A stretch of 64,000 nt of DNA from Mycoplasma phocoeninasale. Its GTDB lineage: Bacteria > Bacillota_I > Bacilli_A > Mycoplasmatales > Metamycoplasmataceae. The notes beneath the pieces were generated by a model, which did not search any database, was not told the DNA's origin, and saw only the letters and a program-made list of their open reading frames with translations. Both the position numbers and the translations under genes were made by a program. The stretch's first letter is position 1. Every line of letters starts with the position of its first letter. The stretch covers positions 248,001 to 312,000 of the forward strand of contig NZ_CP051480.1 of the NCBI RefSeq assembly GCF_012934885.1, given 5' to 3'. Shown piece after piece: positions 43,323 through 54,627 of this stretch.

Positions 43323-44501
43323 TTATTTTAATAAATTTTCAATTTCCTTCACAATGCTATCAATTTCAGCAATTGACTCTGGTGATAAAGTTGCCCTTTT
43401 GTTAATTGGATCATTTATCTTGTCTAAAATTATTTTAGCTTTCGATACACCCATTTTTGATTTATCTTCCATATCATCTTTTCTTTTAGAAATATATGTT
43501 TCTAATTGGTCTTTTGCTTGGTATAAATTTAGATAGTTATAAAATGAAGGATCAGAAATTTTTTTCAATGTATTTCAAAATTTTAAAAATATGAAAACTC
43601 CAGTATCCTTCATATCCCTACCCATAACTTTGGTTTCGCTAGACACAAAATTTTCCTTTATGTTATCAGTAAAAACTAAAAATTTTTCATATGGCCCATT
43701 GCGAGAATTTGATACAATTACATTTTCCAAATCATCCTTAAATTTACCGTTATCTTTTGGGGAATTCTTATATGACCTAAAGTCTTCAATAAATTTCTTT
43801 CCTAAAGCAAGAATATCATTGTGTTCAGTATCGTTTACTTTTCCTAATAGTTCAAGTGTCTCACTATCAAATTTATAATTTTTATAATCAACACCCGAAT
43901 TATATAGTTTTGCTAATGAATCATATGTAAGGAAAAATAAATTAAAATATCAAATTTCCCTTTTGAGTTTCAGCACTTCCTCACTATCTTCTTTTTTTAT
44001 TGGAGGAACTTGAGGTTTATTGTTCATATCGCCTAGGTTTGGATTCATTTCTTGACTGCTCATATCTCCACCTGGTTTGTTAGGATCAGGAGTCATATTC
44101 ATTTCATCACTAGGATTTTCTGGTTTTGGAGGTTTTGACATATTATTCATGTCGCCACCAGGTTGTGGCATCATACCTTGATTATCCATATCCTTAGGGG
44201 TGTCTGGTGCTGGAGGATTTGGCATATTATTCATGTCGCCACCAGGTTTGCTAGGTCCAGGAGTCATATTCATTTCGCCACCTGGTTTATTAGGGTCCGG
44301 GTTCATTGGACTTGGTTTTTGTGGATCTTCAGGTTTTGGTATTATTCCATCGCCAGGTTTATCAGGTTCTGGTTTCATCCCATCTCCAGGATTGCTAGGA
44401 TTATCCTTGGCTTTTCCATTATCACATGCAGCAGCAATTAGGGGTAAAGTTGCAATAGTTGCAGGCAATGCTACTCATCACTTGAAATTTTTCTTTTTCA
44501 T
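43323..44501 (-). CDS. Lipoprotein with Pro/Gly/Asn/Met-rich repeat region
   Basis: This 392-residue protein is read through TGA. The signal peptide ends LPLIAAAC (Cys26), a clear lipobox. Residues about 30-160 are a low-complexity stalk with units like NKPGGDMNNM, NPDPNKPGG and PPKPENP. The rest (about 180-392) is helical and charged (LETYISKRKDDMEDKSK, IDSIVKEIENLL). It is surface-exposed and probably an antigen or adhesin-like stalked protein; the function is not known. GGAG precedes the ATG. A 26-base direct repeat lies in the stalk (44139-44248). Confidence 0.85.
44139..44248 (-). repeat. 26-base direct repeat in the lipoprotein stalk
   Basis: The same 26 bases occur at 44139-44164 and 44223-44248, 84 bases (28 codons) apart, so the frame is kept if one unit is gained or lost. 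Shorter partial copies occur nearby at about 44060, 44090 and 44260. The repeats encode the PGGDMNNM-type units. Confidence 0.85.
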
Positions 44502-44689
44502 AGTTAACTCCTTCATATTCTATGGAGCAATTATAATATAAATAGCCTAAAAAATAAGTCATAAAAGTCAATTTTTTTGCTATTTTTATTCTTAAATAAC
44601 CAGAAATTCAATTACTAGCCATAAAATCATAAAATTGCGCTTAATTTTTAAGTATTTAACCTTTTTTATTCTTAATAAAAATAAGAAAT

Positions 44690-44720
44690 AAAAAACGCAG
44701 ATTTTTAAAACTGCGGTTTT
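44690..44720 (-). terminator. Terminator of the lipoprotein gene ending at 44724
   Basis: CGCAG/CTGCG with flanking A-T pairs form a stem around a 10-base AT loop, followed by a T-rich run on the minus strand. It lies directly after the stop codon. Confidence 0.8.
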
Positions 44721-44723
44721 CCA

Positions 44724-46319
44724 TTAGCTAAGTTTCAGTTTATCTTTTTCTTTAGTAAAATCGAATCCTGAAACTTCAATTTTTTCTATTGAAGTTTTAT
44801 TTGTTGTTTTATCAGTTATTTCAAAAGTGAAAGTGGCTATATGAATTGGATAACCATACAACAATCCCGCCTTAACGGTAAATTCTGGATGTAATTTCAT
44901 ATCATATTTTGATACTAAATCTTCAGCAATTCTAGCAGGTAATTTGCTTTCTTCAGAATCAATTCCCTCGTTAACTTTTGTTAGGAATTCTGTAATTTGT
45001 TTTTTACTATTTAATTTTTTAAATCCTTCTGAGTCGAGGAATTTCTTTAAGTCTGAATATTTAACATTATAAATGTAACCAGCAAATTCTTCATTACCAT
45101 AACCAATATCTTCAAATTCTAAATATCCAATACTTTTAATAACTCCTAATCCTCTAATTTCAAAGTTAATTTCAGTCTTCTTACTCTTATCAAATTTATC
45201 AATTTTATTAACAATTAAATTAAGTGATTTATTATCAGGTTCCATTGTTTGATTCTTTTTGTCTGCTGATTCTTCATTAGGAATTATTGATTTCTCTTTA
45301 TTAATTTCATAGTCATAGTATTTAAAACTGTCGCTTTCATTAACTGTAAAATACTCTCTAAGGATAGCAAATTGTTCATCTCAAGTGTTAGCATTTTTAA
45401 TTTTAACCAGTAAATCTGTTGAAGTAATTCGCTTTGATTTTTCATTAGTTTTTAAACCAAAAACATCACTTTTATTTTTAGCGTCAAAACCATATACAAA
45501 GAAAATACTTTCTTTTCATTTGCTTTCATTTTTAGCTTTAAATGACACTTTCATATGCACATTTGTTAAACCATGATCATGAATGTATTCTGGATGCAGA
45601 TTAAGATCATAAGTAGATTCATCTCAGTTACCTGATATGGTAATGTATTTTCTTAAATAAGCAAGTTGTTCACTAGGCGATTTAGAAGTTAAAGCTTTAA
45701 GTCCATGTACAAGCATTGGTCCAGTAATCTCTTCACCAGAAGTAGTTACAGTTTCAGAAAATACCATTCCAGCAATTTCATGGGTGTTGGTGTTCGTTAA
45801 GTCTTTTTGAAAGTTAATTAAATCAAATTCGCGATCAAAGGAAATAGATGTATCTCCTGATAGAGGAGTAACCTTAAATATTAAATGAAGTACTCCAGAA
45901 GTTGCTTTGGATTTTTTAGTATTTAATTCATACTTAAATTTAGAAGTATTAATGTTATCAAAATTTACATAGGCATATGGTGCAAGAATTTTCGATATCT
46001 CTACTAAATCAGTAGGTTTTTGAAGAAGTTTATCTAAAACTGATTTGCTTGTAACGTTTGCTTTTTCATTAATTAGTTTTTCTGAATATAAGATTCCGAA
46101 GTTATTTTTAACGCTCTCAAGCAAACTTTTTGGAACATTTGCATATTCATTTCTTTCGCCCTTACCCGGATCTTCTACTATAGGGTCTTTAGGATTAGGA
46201 TTTTTGGGATTTGGATCTTTAGATTTTTCTCCATTGTTGCATGATGCTGCCACTAACGGAAGTACAATTGGGGCAGCAAATGCAGCCAATGATATTCATA
46301 TTTTGCGATTTTTTTTCAT
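44724..46319 (-). CDS. Lipoprotein with internal duplicated domain (Lipoprotein_17-like)
   Basis: This 531-residue protein is read through TGA. The signal peptide ends LPLVAASC (Cys27), followed by a short Pro/Asn/Lys stalk (KDPNPKNPNPKDP). Two related stretches follow: one has YDLNLHPEYIHDHG, later FFVYGFDAKNK; the other has YDMKLHPEFTVKAG, later IEVSGFDFTKEK. The GF-ending repeats recall the lipoprotein 17-related variable surface proteins of mycoplasmas; this is a tentative match. It is surface-exposed, with unknown binding partner. The ribosome binding site is weak (GAAAGA). Confidence 0.82.
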
Positions 46320-46413
46320 AATTAAGGTCTTTCATATATTTTATTTTTAACATAAATAATTATATATTAGTTTAATAAAAAATGTCAAATTATTGTTAAT
46401 TGTTAATATACAA

Positions 46414-46438
46414 ATAAAAAATCCCCTATTTGGGGATT
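46414..46438 (-). terminator. Terminator of the rpsB-tsf operon
   Basis: AATCCCC/GGGGATT form a 7-bp stem with a 5-base loop, followed by Ts on the minus strand, ten bases past the tsf stop. Confidence 0.87.
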
Positions 46439-46448
46439 AATTACTTGT

Positions 46449-47327
46449 CTATTGTTTCATTTGCTCAGCAACTTCAGCAGCGAAGTCAACAACATTTTTT
46501 TCAATACCTTCACCAACTTCAAATCTCTTTGAGTAAATTAGTTCAAGTTTGCTATCTTCAAGAAATTGAGCAACTGTTTTTGATTCGTCCATAACAAATG
46601 GTTGAAATACTAAAACACCTTTTTCAACCATTTCTTTTCTCAGCATTCCAGCCTTTATTGAGTTTTGAATTTTTTCTGGTTTGTTTAAAAGTTTTGGATC
46701 ACTATCAATTTTTTTGTGAATCATTGTTAGTTCACCTTTTGGTAGACATGATTCAAAAATGTGAGCTGGGTTAAGAGCAGCAACGTGCATTGCTAGTTGT
46801 CTTAGTGCTTCTTGGTTGCTTCCCTTAGCAATTAGAATTGAAGCAACTTTATTGTTAGCATGAGTATATCCAGCGACAACCTCACCATCTTTGGCTTCAA
46901 ATCTAGTTGCTCTTCTAAAGGCAACTTTTTCACCAATTTTAGCTGTTAATTCGTTGCAATGCTCTTCAATAGTTAGCCCATCAATTTTTAGATCTTTTAG
47001 ATCTTCAGCACTTTCGAATTTTTCTTTTAGTAATGCGTTAGTGATTTTGTCAGCTAATTCAATAAACATTTCATTTTTAGCGACAAAGTCAGTTTCACAG
47101 TTAAGTTCGAACATGATAGCAACGTTATCTTTAACAAATTCCTTAACAATTCCATCAGCGGCGATTCTACCAGCTTTTTTAGCAGCTTTTAGAATTCCTT
47201 TTTCTTTTAGTCAGTCAATTGCTTTTTCAACGTCATTATTAGTTGCTTCTAAGGCGTTTTTACAATCTAAAAATCCTGAGTTAGTTCGATCTCTTAGTTC
47301 CTTAATTTTCTTTAAATCTACAGACAT
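46449..47327 (-). CDS. tsf: Translation elongation factor Ts
   Basis: This 292-residue protein is read through one TGA. The N-terminal UBA-like part has KIKELRDRTNSGFLDCKNAL, the EF-Tu contact region. The signature FELNCETDFVAKN and the core IKAGMLRKEMVEKG and C-terminal region match EF-Ts. It recharges EF-Tu with GTP. The start has AAGGAG eight bases upstream. It follows rpsB by 12 bases, the universal rpsB-tsf pair. Confidence 0.97.
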
Positions 47328-47339
47328 ATGTTCTCCTTA

Positions 47340-48275
47340 TTATTTATCTTTTGATTCTTCTTCTCTTGGAGAATGTTCATTATTTTCTCTATTGTAGTAA
47401 GCTCTTCTTTTTGGTACAGCGTTTGGATCTCTTTCTGGTTTTGGATCTTCTGGTAAAATGATTTGTTCATTTGGTTTGTAAGCAAATAATTGTTCATTAC
47501 CACGAGCAGAAGCAATAGCATCGGCTAAAATGGTCATAATTAATGTTACTGATTTTACTGAATCATCATTTGCTGGGATAGCAAAATCAACTAGGTCTGG
47601 ATTTGAATTAGTATCTTGAATTGAAAAGATTTTTAAACCTTTCTTTCTTGCTTCTTTAATAGCAATTTCATCATCCATTGGTGACGCACAAATCATTACT
47701 TGTGGGGTTGTTCCACGGTTTGCTAATTTTCTAATACCACCTAGGTTTTTTTGTAATTTAGCAATTTTTTTGTCCATTAAAAGACCTTCTTTTTTGGTAT
47801 ATCCAGTGTAACCATTTTTTTGAAGTTCTTCTAATCTCTCTAATTCTTTAACACTTTTAAAAATAGTTTGTGAGTTTGTTAATGTCCCACCTAGTCAACG
47901 TTCTGATACGTAAACTGAATTAGTTCTTTCAGCAGCAGCTTCGATTGCTTTCTTAGCTTGTTTTTTAGTTCCAACCCAAATAAATGAGGTAGGTTTTTGT
48001 GCCATTTTATTTAAAAGTTTGTAAGCGTATTCTAAAGCTTTTTGAGTTTTAGCAATGTCAATAATGTGAATTCCCATTCTTTTTCCTCAAATACTTGGTT
48101 TCATTTTTGGGTTTCATTGGCTAATTCTGTGGCCGAAGTATGTTCCTGCTTCTAGTAATTTTTCTCTCGAAACAATAGCTGCTTCAGTGGTTGTGTGAGC
48201 TGCTGGCGCAGCTTGCTTTTGAGTTTTTTCAACTGGTTTAGTTTCTTGTAATTTGATATCTTTTTGCTCTTGCAT
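47340..48275 (-). CDS. rpsB: 30S ribosomal protein S2
   Basis: This 311-residue protein is read through TGA. The S2 core starts at about residue 39 ([20 protein letters not shown]) and contains [31 protein letters not shown] and [13 protein letters not shown]. It has an N-terminal extension of about 38 residues rich in K, E, Q, A, P and T and a charged C-terminal tail ([16 protein letters not shown]). S2 binds the head-body junction of the 30S subunit. AAGGAAA precedes the start at 48275. Confidence 0.96.
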
Positions 48276-48469
48276 ATATTTTCCTTAAAAAATTTGATTT
48301 GTTATACTTCCTATTATTTCTAACAAATGCATTAAATAAATTAACACAAGCATTTGAATTCATAATAGTGTTTGATTGATTAATAGTAATTTAACAAGTA
48401 CGTTTAAAGTACATAGTAATTGTATCATAAACACCGGTTTTTTAAATCGATAAACTTTGCAATTAGAAA

Positions 48470-48503
48470 AATAAAAAATAATCGTGTGGGCGGCACGATT
48501 ATT
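48470..48503 (-). terminator. Terminator of dnaK
   Basis: AATAATCGTG/CACGATTATT form a perfect 10-bp stem with a 7-base GC-rich loop, followed by T-rich sequence on the minus strand. It starts about 30 bases past the dnaK stop. Confidence 0.87.
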
Positions 48504-48533
48504 CCATAATATTATTATTTTTATTTATTGTAA

Positions 48534-50366
<1,833 letters not shown>

Positions 50367-50393
50367 TTAGCACTTATTTTTAAAGAGTGCTAA
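50367..50393 (-). promoter_or_regulatory. CIRCE heat-shock operator of dnaK
   Basis: TTAGCACTT, nine bases, GAGTGCTAA. This is the CIRCE inverted repeat with one mismatch to the consensus TTAGCACTC-N9-GAGTGCTAA. On the minus strand TTAGCA and TAAAAT within the element are spaced as a -35/-10 pair (18 bases), so the HrcA repressor would block RNA polymerase directly. Confidence 0.93.
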
Positions 50394-50699
50394 AAAAAAT
50401 AATTTTTTTCTTTAATTGGTGATTTTAGGGGTTATTTAAACAGTTTTTGTTGAAAATTCCAGTTAGAATAATAATTAAGATCAAATCCTTGCGACTACTA
50501 TTAGCTATAAAAAAATTATGGTGCTTGAATTTATAAAATAATTATTAATTGAAATAATATATATAAAAAAATAATCATTTTAAAGAAATTTAAAAATAAT
50601 TTTATGCTTAATTTTCCAAAAAAAATTTTACTACTTAGTCAAAACAGCATCTTTTTTGCATATAATATATTTAAAAATTTATGCCGAAAGAGGAGAGAT
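50394..50699. other. Gap between dnaK and the small (+) gene
   Basis: This is a stretch of 306 bases with no gene. It is very AT-rich and carries the (+) promoter at 50637-50666 near its right end. I see no further element or structured RNA in the rest. Confidence 0.5.
50637..50666 (+). promoter_or_regulatory. Candidate promoter of the small (+) gene
   Basis: TAGTCA (50637-50642, four of six matches to TTGACA) and TATAAT (50661-50666) are spaced by 18 bases, giving a leader of about 27 bases that contains AGGAGAG. Confidence 0.5.
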
Positions 50700-51215
50700 A
50701 TGAAAAGCAAAGATAGAAGCATAGTTAAAAAAATTTTACATGTCATAATTTGAGCAAATAGCAAAATAATAAATATTAATAAAAAAATCGACAAAAATTT
50801 TTATGCTAATTCAAAATTAACGCAAAAAGTGAACTCACAGGCTAATAGTCTCGATCTAAAATTTAAACATGGACATGCAATTATAGCCGAACAATTAAAG
50901 AAGCTAGATAAATCAATTAATAATAATAATATATATAGTATTAATAGTGAAATAGAAAGGCTAATTTTGAGAACACAAAAGCAATTTGAAAAAATTATAG
51001 TTCTTCTTGAAGCTAATATTGCTTACACTGAAATTTTTAGCCAACATTTCCAGGCTGATAGTAGTAGCGGCAGTGATGATGAATGAAGCAAATGAGCAGC
51101 AGAAAAAAATGAGGTTTCAAAAAAACATCATCAATTATTACAAGTTAATTTGAAATCTTATGAAAACTTAGCTAGCGAGTTTAAAAAAATATTAGAAAAA
51201 TCTAGCAAAAAATAA
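50700..51215 (+). CDS. Small charged helical protein of unknown function
   Basis: This 171-residue protein is read through TGA. It has no membrane segment or signal peptide. It is almost all predicted helix with heptad-like spacing (AEQLKKLDKSINNNNIYSINSEIERLI, FEKIIVLLEANIAYTEIF) and a Ser/Asp-rich break (DSSSGSDDE) at about 120-128. It may form coiled coils. I recognise no family. The start is supported by AGGAGAG six bases upstream, and it ends at a very strong bidirectional terminator. It stands alone between dnaK and the small membrane protein array. Confidence 0.7.
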
Positions 51216-51240
51216 CTATTGGTTTTTCCCACAATACAAT

Positions 51241-51277
51241 TAAAAAAGCCATCTCGGATAGTGAGATGGCTTTTTTA
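51241..51277. terminator. Strong bidirectional terminator
   Basis: A 14-bp stem (A6-GCCATCTC with GAGATGGC-T6) and a 7-base loop stand between the converging small (+) gene and the TM2 gene. It is the most stable terminator in the window. Confidence 0.92.
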
Positions 51278-51292
51278 ATGTATAAATACTAA

Positions 51293-51553
51293 TTATTTAC
51301 TACCACTTCAATCTGAAATAAGCAATTTTTCATTATCTTTTTGCACTCCGACTACAGCCAAAATGAAATCGATTATTGCTCATATACCGAAACCACCAGC
51401 GGTAAATAGTTTTAGCAGTCCTAATCCTACTCTACCGCCATAAAATCTATCAATTCCAAAACCACCAAAGAAAAATGATAGAAGAGTTAAAGCTGTTCTA
51501 CTTTTCTTGCTTGGTTTTTCCTTCATTGACATATTCATTTGTTCTTTTTCCAT
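51293..51553 (-). CDS. TM2 domain-containing membrane protein
   Basis: This 86-residue protein is read through TGA. After a polar head it has the TM2 pattern: [43 protein letters not shown], two helices joined by a short turn with the conserved GxxGxDRFYxG. TM2 proteins are small membrane proteins with no firm role. The start at MEKEQM has AAAGGAAA upstream. It stands at the end of a run of small membrane proteins. Confidence 0.92.
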
Positions 51554-51670
51554 AATATTTTCCTTTATTAAATTTGTTTTCATAAAAATTATGCAAAATT
51601 AATTGTGTAGCATATAAATTAGTTTTTTACAACTAAAAAAATTAAAATTAATAAAATATACCTAAAAAAA

Positions 51671-51709
51671 ATAATAAAAAAATCGCTATTTTTTGAAAAT
51701 TAGCAATTT
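51671..51709 (-). terminator. Terminator of small membrane protein A
   Basis: On the minus strand AAATTGCTA pairs with TAGCGATTT (9 bp, one G-U) around a 12-base loop, followed by T-rich sequence. It lies about 90 bases past the stop. Confidence 0.65.
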
Positions 51710-51795
51710 CATTGATAATAATAAGGAATAGCATTAACATATAAATATTTATTAATAACCACTAAATTGATATAAATCTAAATAAATAATTAAAT

Positions 51796-52212
51796 TTAAA
51801 TTGCCCCAAAATCGTTGCTTTCAAATTTGTGATATTGATCAAATTTCTGTGAATAATTTTTGCTATTCCGTAATATTTTAGCAGCCGCCGACCCAATGAA
51901 GCCAATAATCATGAATAATATTAATGACATAATGAATAATATCTCTGCTGTTTTATTCTTTTCTTTTTTAGCACCAATTATCCCAATGATATTAAAACAA
52001 AAGCACGCAATATCTATGGGCAACACAACTGCTAGGGCAAACCCCATCGCAAGTGTAAGTACATAATTTTGTCGCATTGCTTCTTTTGTTTTAAACAACT
52101 CCACATCTTTTCTTATCGCTAATAGAACAAAAAGAAAAACTATGGTTAATGTCATACTTAACATAGCGGCAATATTAAAATCATAGATGGTTTTTCTGTG
52201 TCAAAACTTCAT
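51796..52212 (-). CDS. Small four-helix membrane protein (array member A)
   Basis: This 138-residue protein is read through TGA. It has about four membrane segments: LSMTLTIVFLFVLLAI, YVLTLAMGFALAVVLPI joined to DIACFCFNIIGIIGA, and ILFIMSLILFMIIGFIGSAAAK, with a polar C-terminus. It shares with the three proteins to its right a short basic start, a first helix with an FN pair, a FN/LN-I-x-G helix, a K/E-rich turn, and ILF..S....G..G..A. AAAGGAAA precedes the start. The function is unknown. Confidence 0.75.
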
Positions 52213-52373
52213 GATTTCCTTTCCTGTTTATAATCAATAAGGGAATCTAAACATTAAAATTATAGAAAAAATAAATTTTTTAATGTCTTTTAGCTTAAAA
52301 ATAATTAGCCTTGCTTTAATCTTGACATTAAAATATTAATAAAGTTAATAAAGATTTTCTAAATAACTGCAGT

Positions 52374-52406
52374 TAAAAAAACATATCCATAAAGTCAAGG
52401 ATATGT
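52374..52406 (-). terminator. Terminator of small membrane protein B
   Basis: ACATATCC/GGATATGT form an 8-bp stem with a 10-base loop, followed by seven Ts on the minus strand. It is almost the same stem as the terminator of gene C. Confidence 0.85.
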
Positions 52407-52425
52407 CTTAAAGTGTGTGTTTAAT

Positions 52426-52782
52426 TTATTGAATATCATGTTCATCATTAAGATATGGAGAAAATGTAGTTTGTTTATTTTCTTCTCTTCTGTCTCTAAA
52501 AAATAGAATTGAAGCAATCAATCCAACTAATCCTAGTATCAATGAAATTCATAGGAAAGCAGCTGATATCGAAAATAGAATACAAGTAATAATTTTATTT
52601 TTTTTATAACTTTCAATGGCTCCCAAAATATTTAGGATCGCCGCCGGAATAGATATTGCAATATTGAATAATGCAACTATCATAAATGGAACATTTGTAT
52701 TTATAAAGAAAAATGAAATGTTAAATAAAGCAATAACAACAATATTCAACGCAAAGACAGCACGTTTAGTGGCTAGTTTCAT
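52426..52782 (-). CDS. Small four-helix membrane protein (array member B)
   Basis: This 118-residue protein is read through TGA. The order is basic start, VFALNIVVIALFNISFFFI, FMIVALFNIAISIPAAILNILGAIESYKKNK, then CILFSISAAFLWISLILGLVGLIASILFF, and a polar tail with DRREENKQ. It is clearly related to members C and D by the A(F/L)N, LNI.G and ILF..S marks. GAGGAG lies six bases upstream of the ATG. The function is unknown. Confidence 0.75.
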
Positions 52783-52832
52783 AGTATCTCCTCTCATAGT
52801 AAAAATAATTAATTTCATTTGAGAAAATAAAA

Positions 52833-52856
52833 ACATATCCAAGAAAATAGATATGT
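52833..52856 (-). terminator. Terminator of small membrane protein C
   Basis: ACATATC/GATATGT form a 7-bp stem with a 10-base loop and a following T-rich tract on the minus strand, 22 bases past the stop. Confidence 0.75.
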
Positions 52857-52877
52857 TAATAATTTTATAGAACAAAT

Positions 52878-53300
52878 TTATATTCTATTTTGCATATTTT
52901 TTGAGCTTGAACCGCTGCTATTTTGCATGCTTTGTTTAGGTGCATCTTTTAGTAAGATAGCTGAACCTATTGTACCTAATAGTCCCATTAGACCAACAAG
53001 GAAGATTGATAGGATAAATAAAACTCCTGCTCCGGTTTTGTCTTCCTTGAAACCTAAAAATATTCCTACTATGTTTAATATGAAGGCTATAAAATTTATG
53101 GCACTTAGAAGTATAAAACCAAAAATCAATGGTCCTGACACTGCTGCAACTGCCTTAATAGCTTCTTCTTGAGTGGGATTATTGTTAGTTTGACCAGCGG
53201 CAGCAATATATGTATAAATAATTAAACCAATTAGAATTGGTCATGCAATAATTGCAAGAACATTGAATGCCAATATAGCCTTTTTTGTAGATTTGTTCAT
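52878..53300 (-). CDS. Small four-helix membrane protein (array member C)
   Basis: This 140-residue protein is read through TGA. It has a basic start MNKSTKKAILAFNVLAIIAWPILIGLIIY, an outer loop AAAGQTNNNPTQEE, then FILLSAINFIAFILNIVGIFLGFKEDKTG and GVLFILSIFLVGLMGLLGTIGSAILL, ending in a Ser/Asn/Gln-rich tail. It is closest to member D in layout. AAAGGAAA precedes the start. The function is unknown. Confidence 0.75.
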
Positions 53301-53439
53301 ATAAATTTCCTTTCTTATTTTTTAAAAATGTTGAAAATAAAAACAAACAATTTTAATAAATCAACATTGCAATTATAGAATATATAGCTACTAAATGAAG
53401 TTTTTTGGGATAAAAAAATAAATTCGTTTAAAAAAAATA

Positions 53440-53474
53440 ATAAAAAAATGCTCAATTTAGTTGCTTTGAGCATT
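53440..53474 (-). terminator. Terminator overlapping the stop of small membrane protein D
   Basis: AATGCTCAA/TTGAGCATT form a 9-bp stem with a 10-base loop that contains the gene's own stop codon; a T-run follows on the minus strand. Confidence 0.85.
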
Positions 53475-53912
53475 ATTTTCATGATCTTCATTACTAGCTT
53501 TTGTGCTGTGTAATTCTACCATGTCATCCATATTATTTGAATATCTACCGCCGTTTTTAGCTTTTTTCTTTTCAGCTTTAATAAGAATAATGGTTGCAAT
53601 TAAACCTAATATTCCAATTAACATGGTGATAAATAATGAAATTCCAAAAAGAATTGCGGCTGGCAGATTATTAGCCTCTTTATAAGCATGAACCATTGCT
53701 AAGACATTTAAAACCAAGCAGACAATTAGCAGAGGTGATAGTAAATAAACGGGAATTAAACGAGTGAATAAGTTTGGCACTGTAGAACCATTATCAATTA
53801 TCGCTCTATTGAAAGCAACAATAAAAGAGATTAAAATGATAAAGTTGATAAGTCCAACAATGATCGCAATAATGTTAAAAGCTAACAAGGCATTTCTAAA
53901 TTGTTTTTTCAT
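53457..53912 (-). CDS. Small four-helix membrane protein (array member D)
   Basis: This 151-residue protein starts MKKQFRNALLAFNIIAIIVG, with a long outer loop (VAFNRAIIDNGSTVPNLFTR) between helices 1 and 2. LLSPLLIVCLVLNVLAMVHAYKE and AILFGISLFITMLIGILGLIATIIL follow, then a polar tail of about 40 residues. The start at 53912 is chosen over an ATG two codons earlier because AAGGA would touch that one. The function is unknown; it is the first gene of the array by transcription. Confidence 0.78.
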   Translation of the reverse strand: MKKQFRNALLAFNIIAIIVGLINFIILISFIVAFNRAIIDNGSTVPNLFTRLIPVYLLSPLLIVCLVLNVLAMVHAYKEANNLPAAILFGISLFITMLIGILGLIATIILIKAEKKKAKNGGRYSNNMDDMVELHSTKASNEDHENNAQSN

Positions 53913-53958
53913 TTCCATTCCTTAATAATTACTAAATATTACTAAATTATTATATCAC

Positions 53959-54612
53959 CTATTCTGATAAGAGTTTTTCAATCGTTGACTGAGCAAAGTT
54001 TTTTACTAAATATGAACCAACCACTGCTAAGTTAACCCCTGCATCAAAGCATGATTTAATATTAATATCTTTAACACCACCATCAATTTGAATGATGATA
54101 TTACTTAGATTTTTTTGGTCTAAATATTCTTTAAGTGCTCTTATTTTATCAAGGCTGCTGTCAATAAATTTTTGACCGCCCAGTCCTGGTTCAACACTCA
54201 TAACTAAAAGTAGTGAAAGTGAAGAGATATAGGGAATAATTTCTTTTACATCAGTGTTTGGTTTAATAGCTAAACCCATTTTTATACCATCTTTTTCCGC
54301 TAATGAAAGTAGTTTTTTAAGTTCGTCACCTTTAAACGCTTCGTAATGAAAAGTTAAAATATCACCAATATTTTTATATATTTCATAGTATTTAAAGGGA
54401 TCTGCCACCATTAGATGAATATCCATTGTGTGTTTTGGACATTGGTTGGCAACTTTTTGAATTTCTTCTAGTTTAAGTGCTTGGTTGCTAACAAAAATTC
54501 CATCCATAACATCATAGTGAACGTTGCTAACTCCTCACTTAACTAAACTGCTAATATAATCAATAAGATTTTCTTTCGGAACATCTAAAACTGACGGACT
54601 AATTTTTTTCAT
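53959..54612 (-). CDS. rpe: Ribulose-phosphate 3-epimerase
   Basis: This 217-residue TIM-barrel enzyme interconverts ribulose and xylulose 5-phosphate. The motifs are ISPSVLDVP at the start, NVHYDVMDGIFV (metal His and Asp), MDIHLMV, MSVEPGLGGQKF and IQIDGGV. It is read through one TGA. In Firmicutes it follows rsgA (prpC-prkC-rsgA-rpe), as here, with 15 bases between. Confidence 0.95.
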
Positions 54613-54627
54613 ATTTTGACCTTTCAT

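Noticed and set aside
44163-44541. Plus-strand frames opposite the Pro-rich lipoprotein
   Set aside because: They are mirror frames of the low-complexity repeat on the minus strand, with no ribosome binding site.
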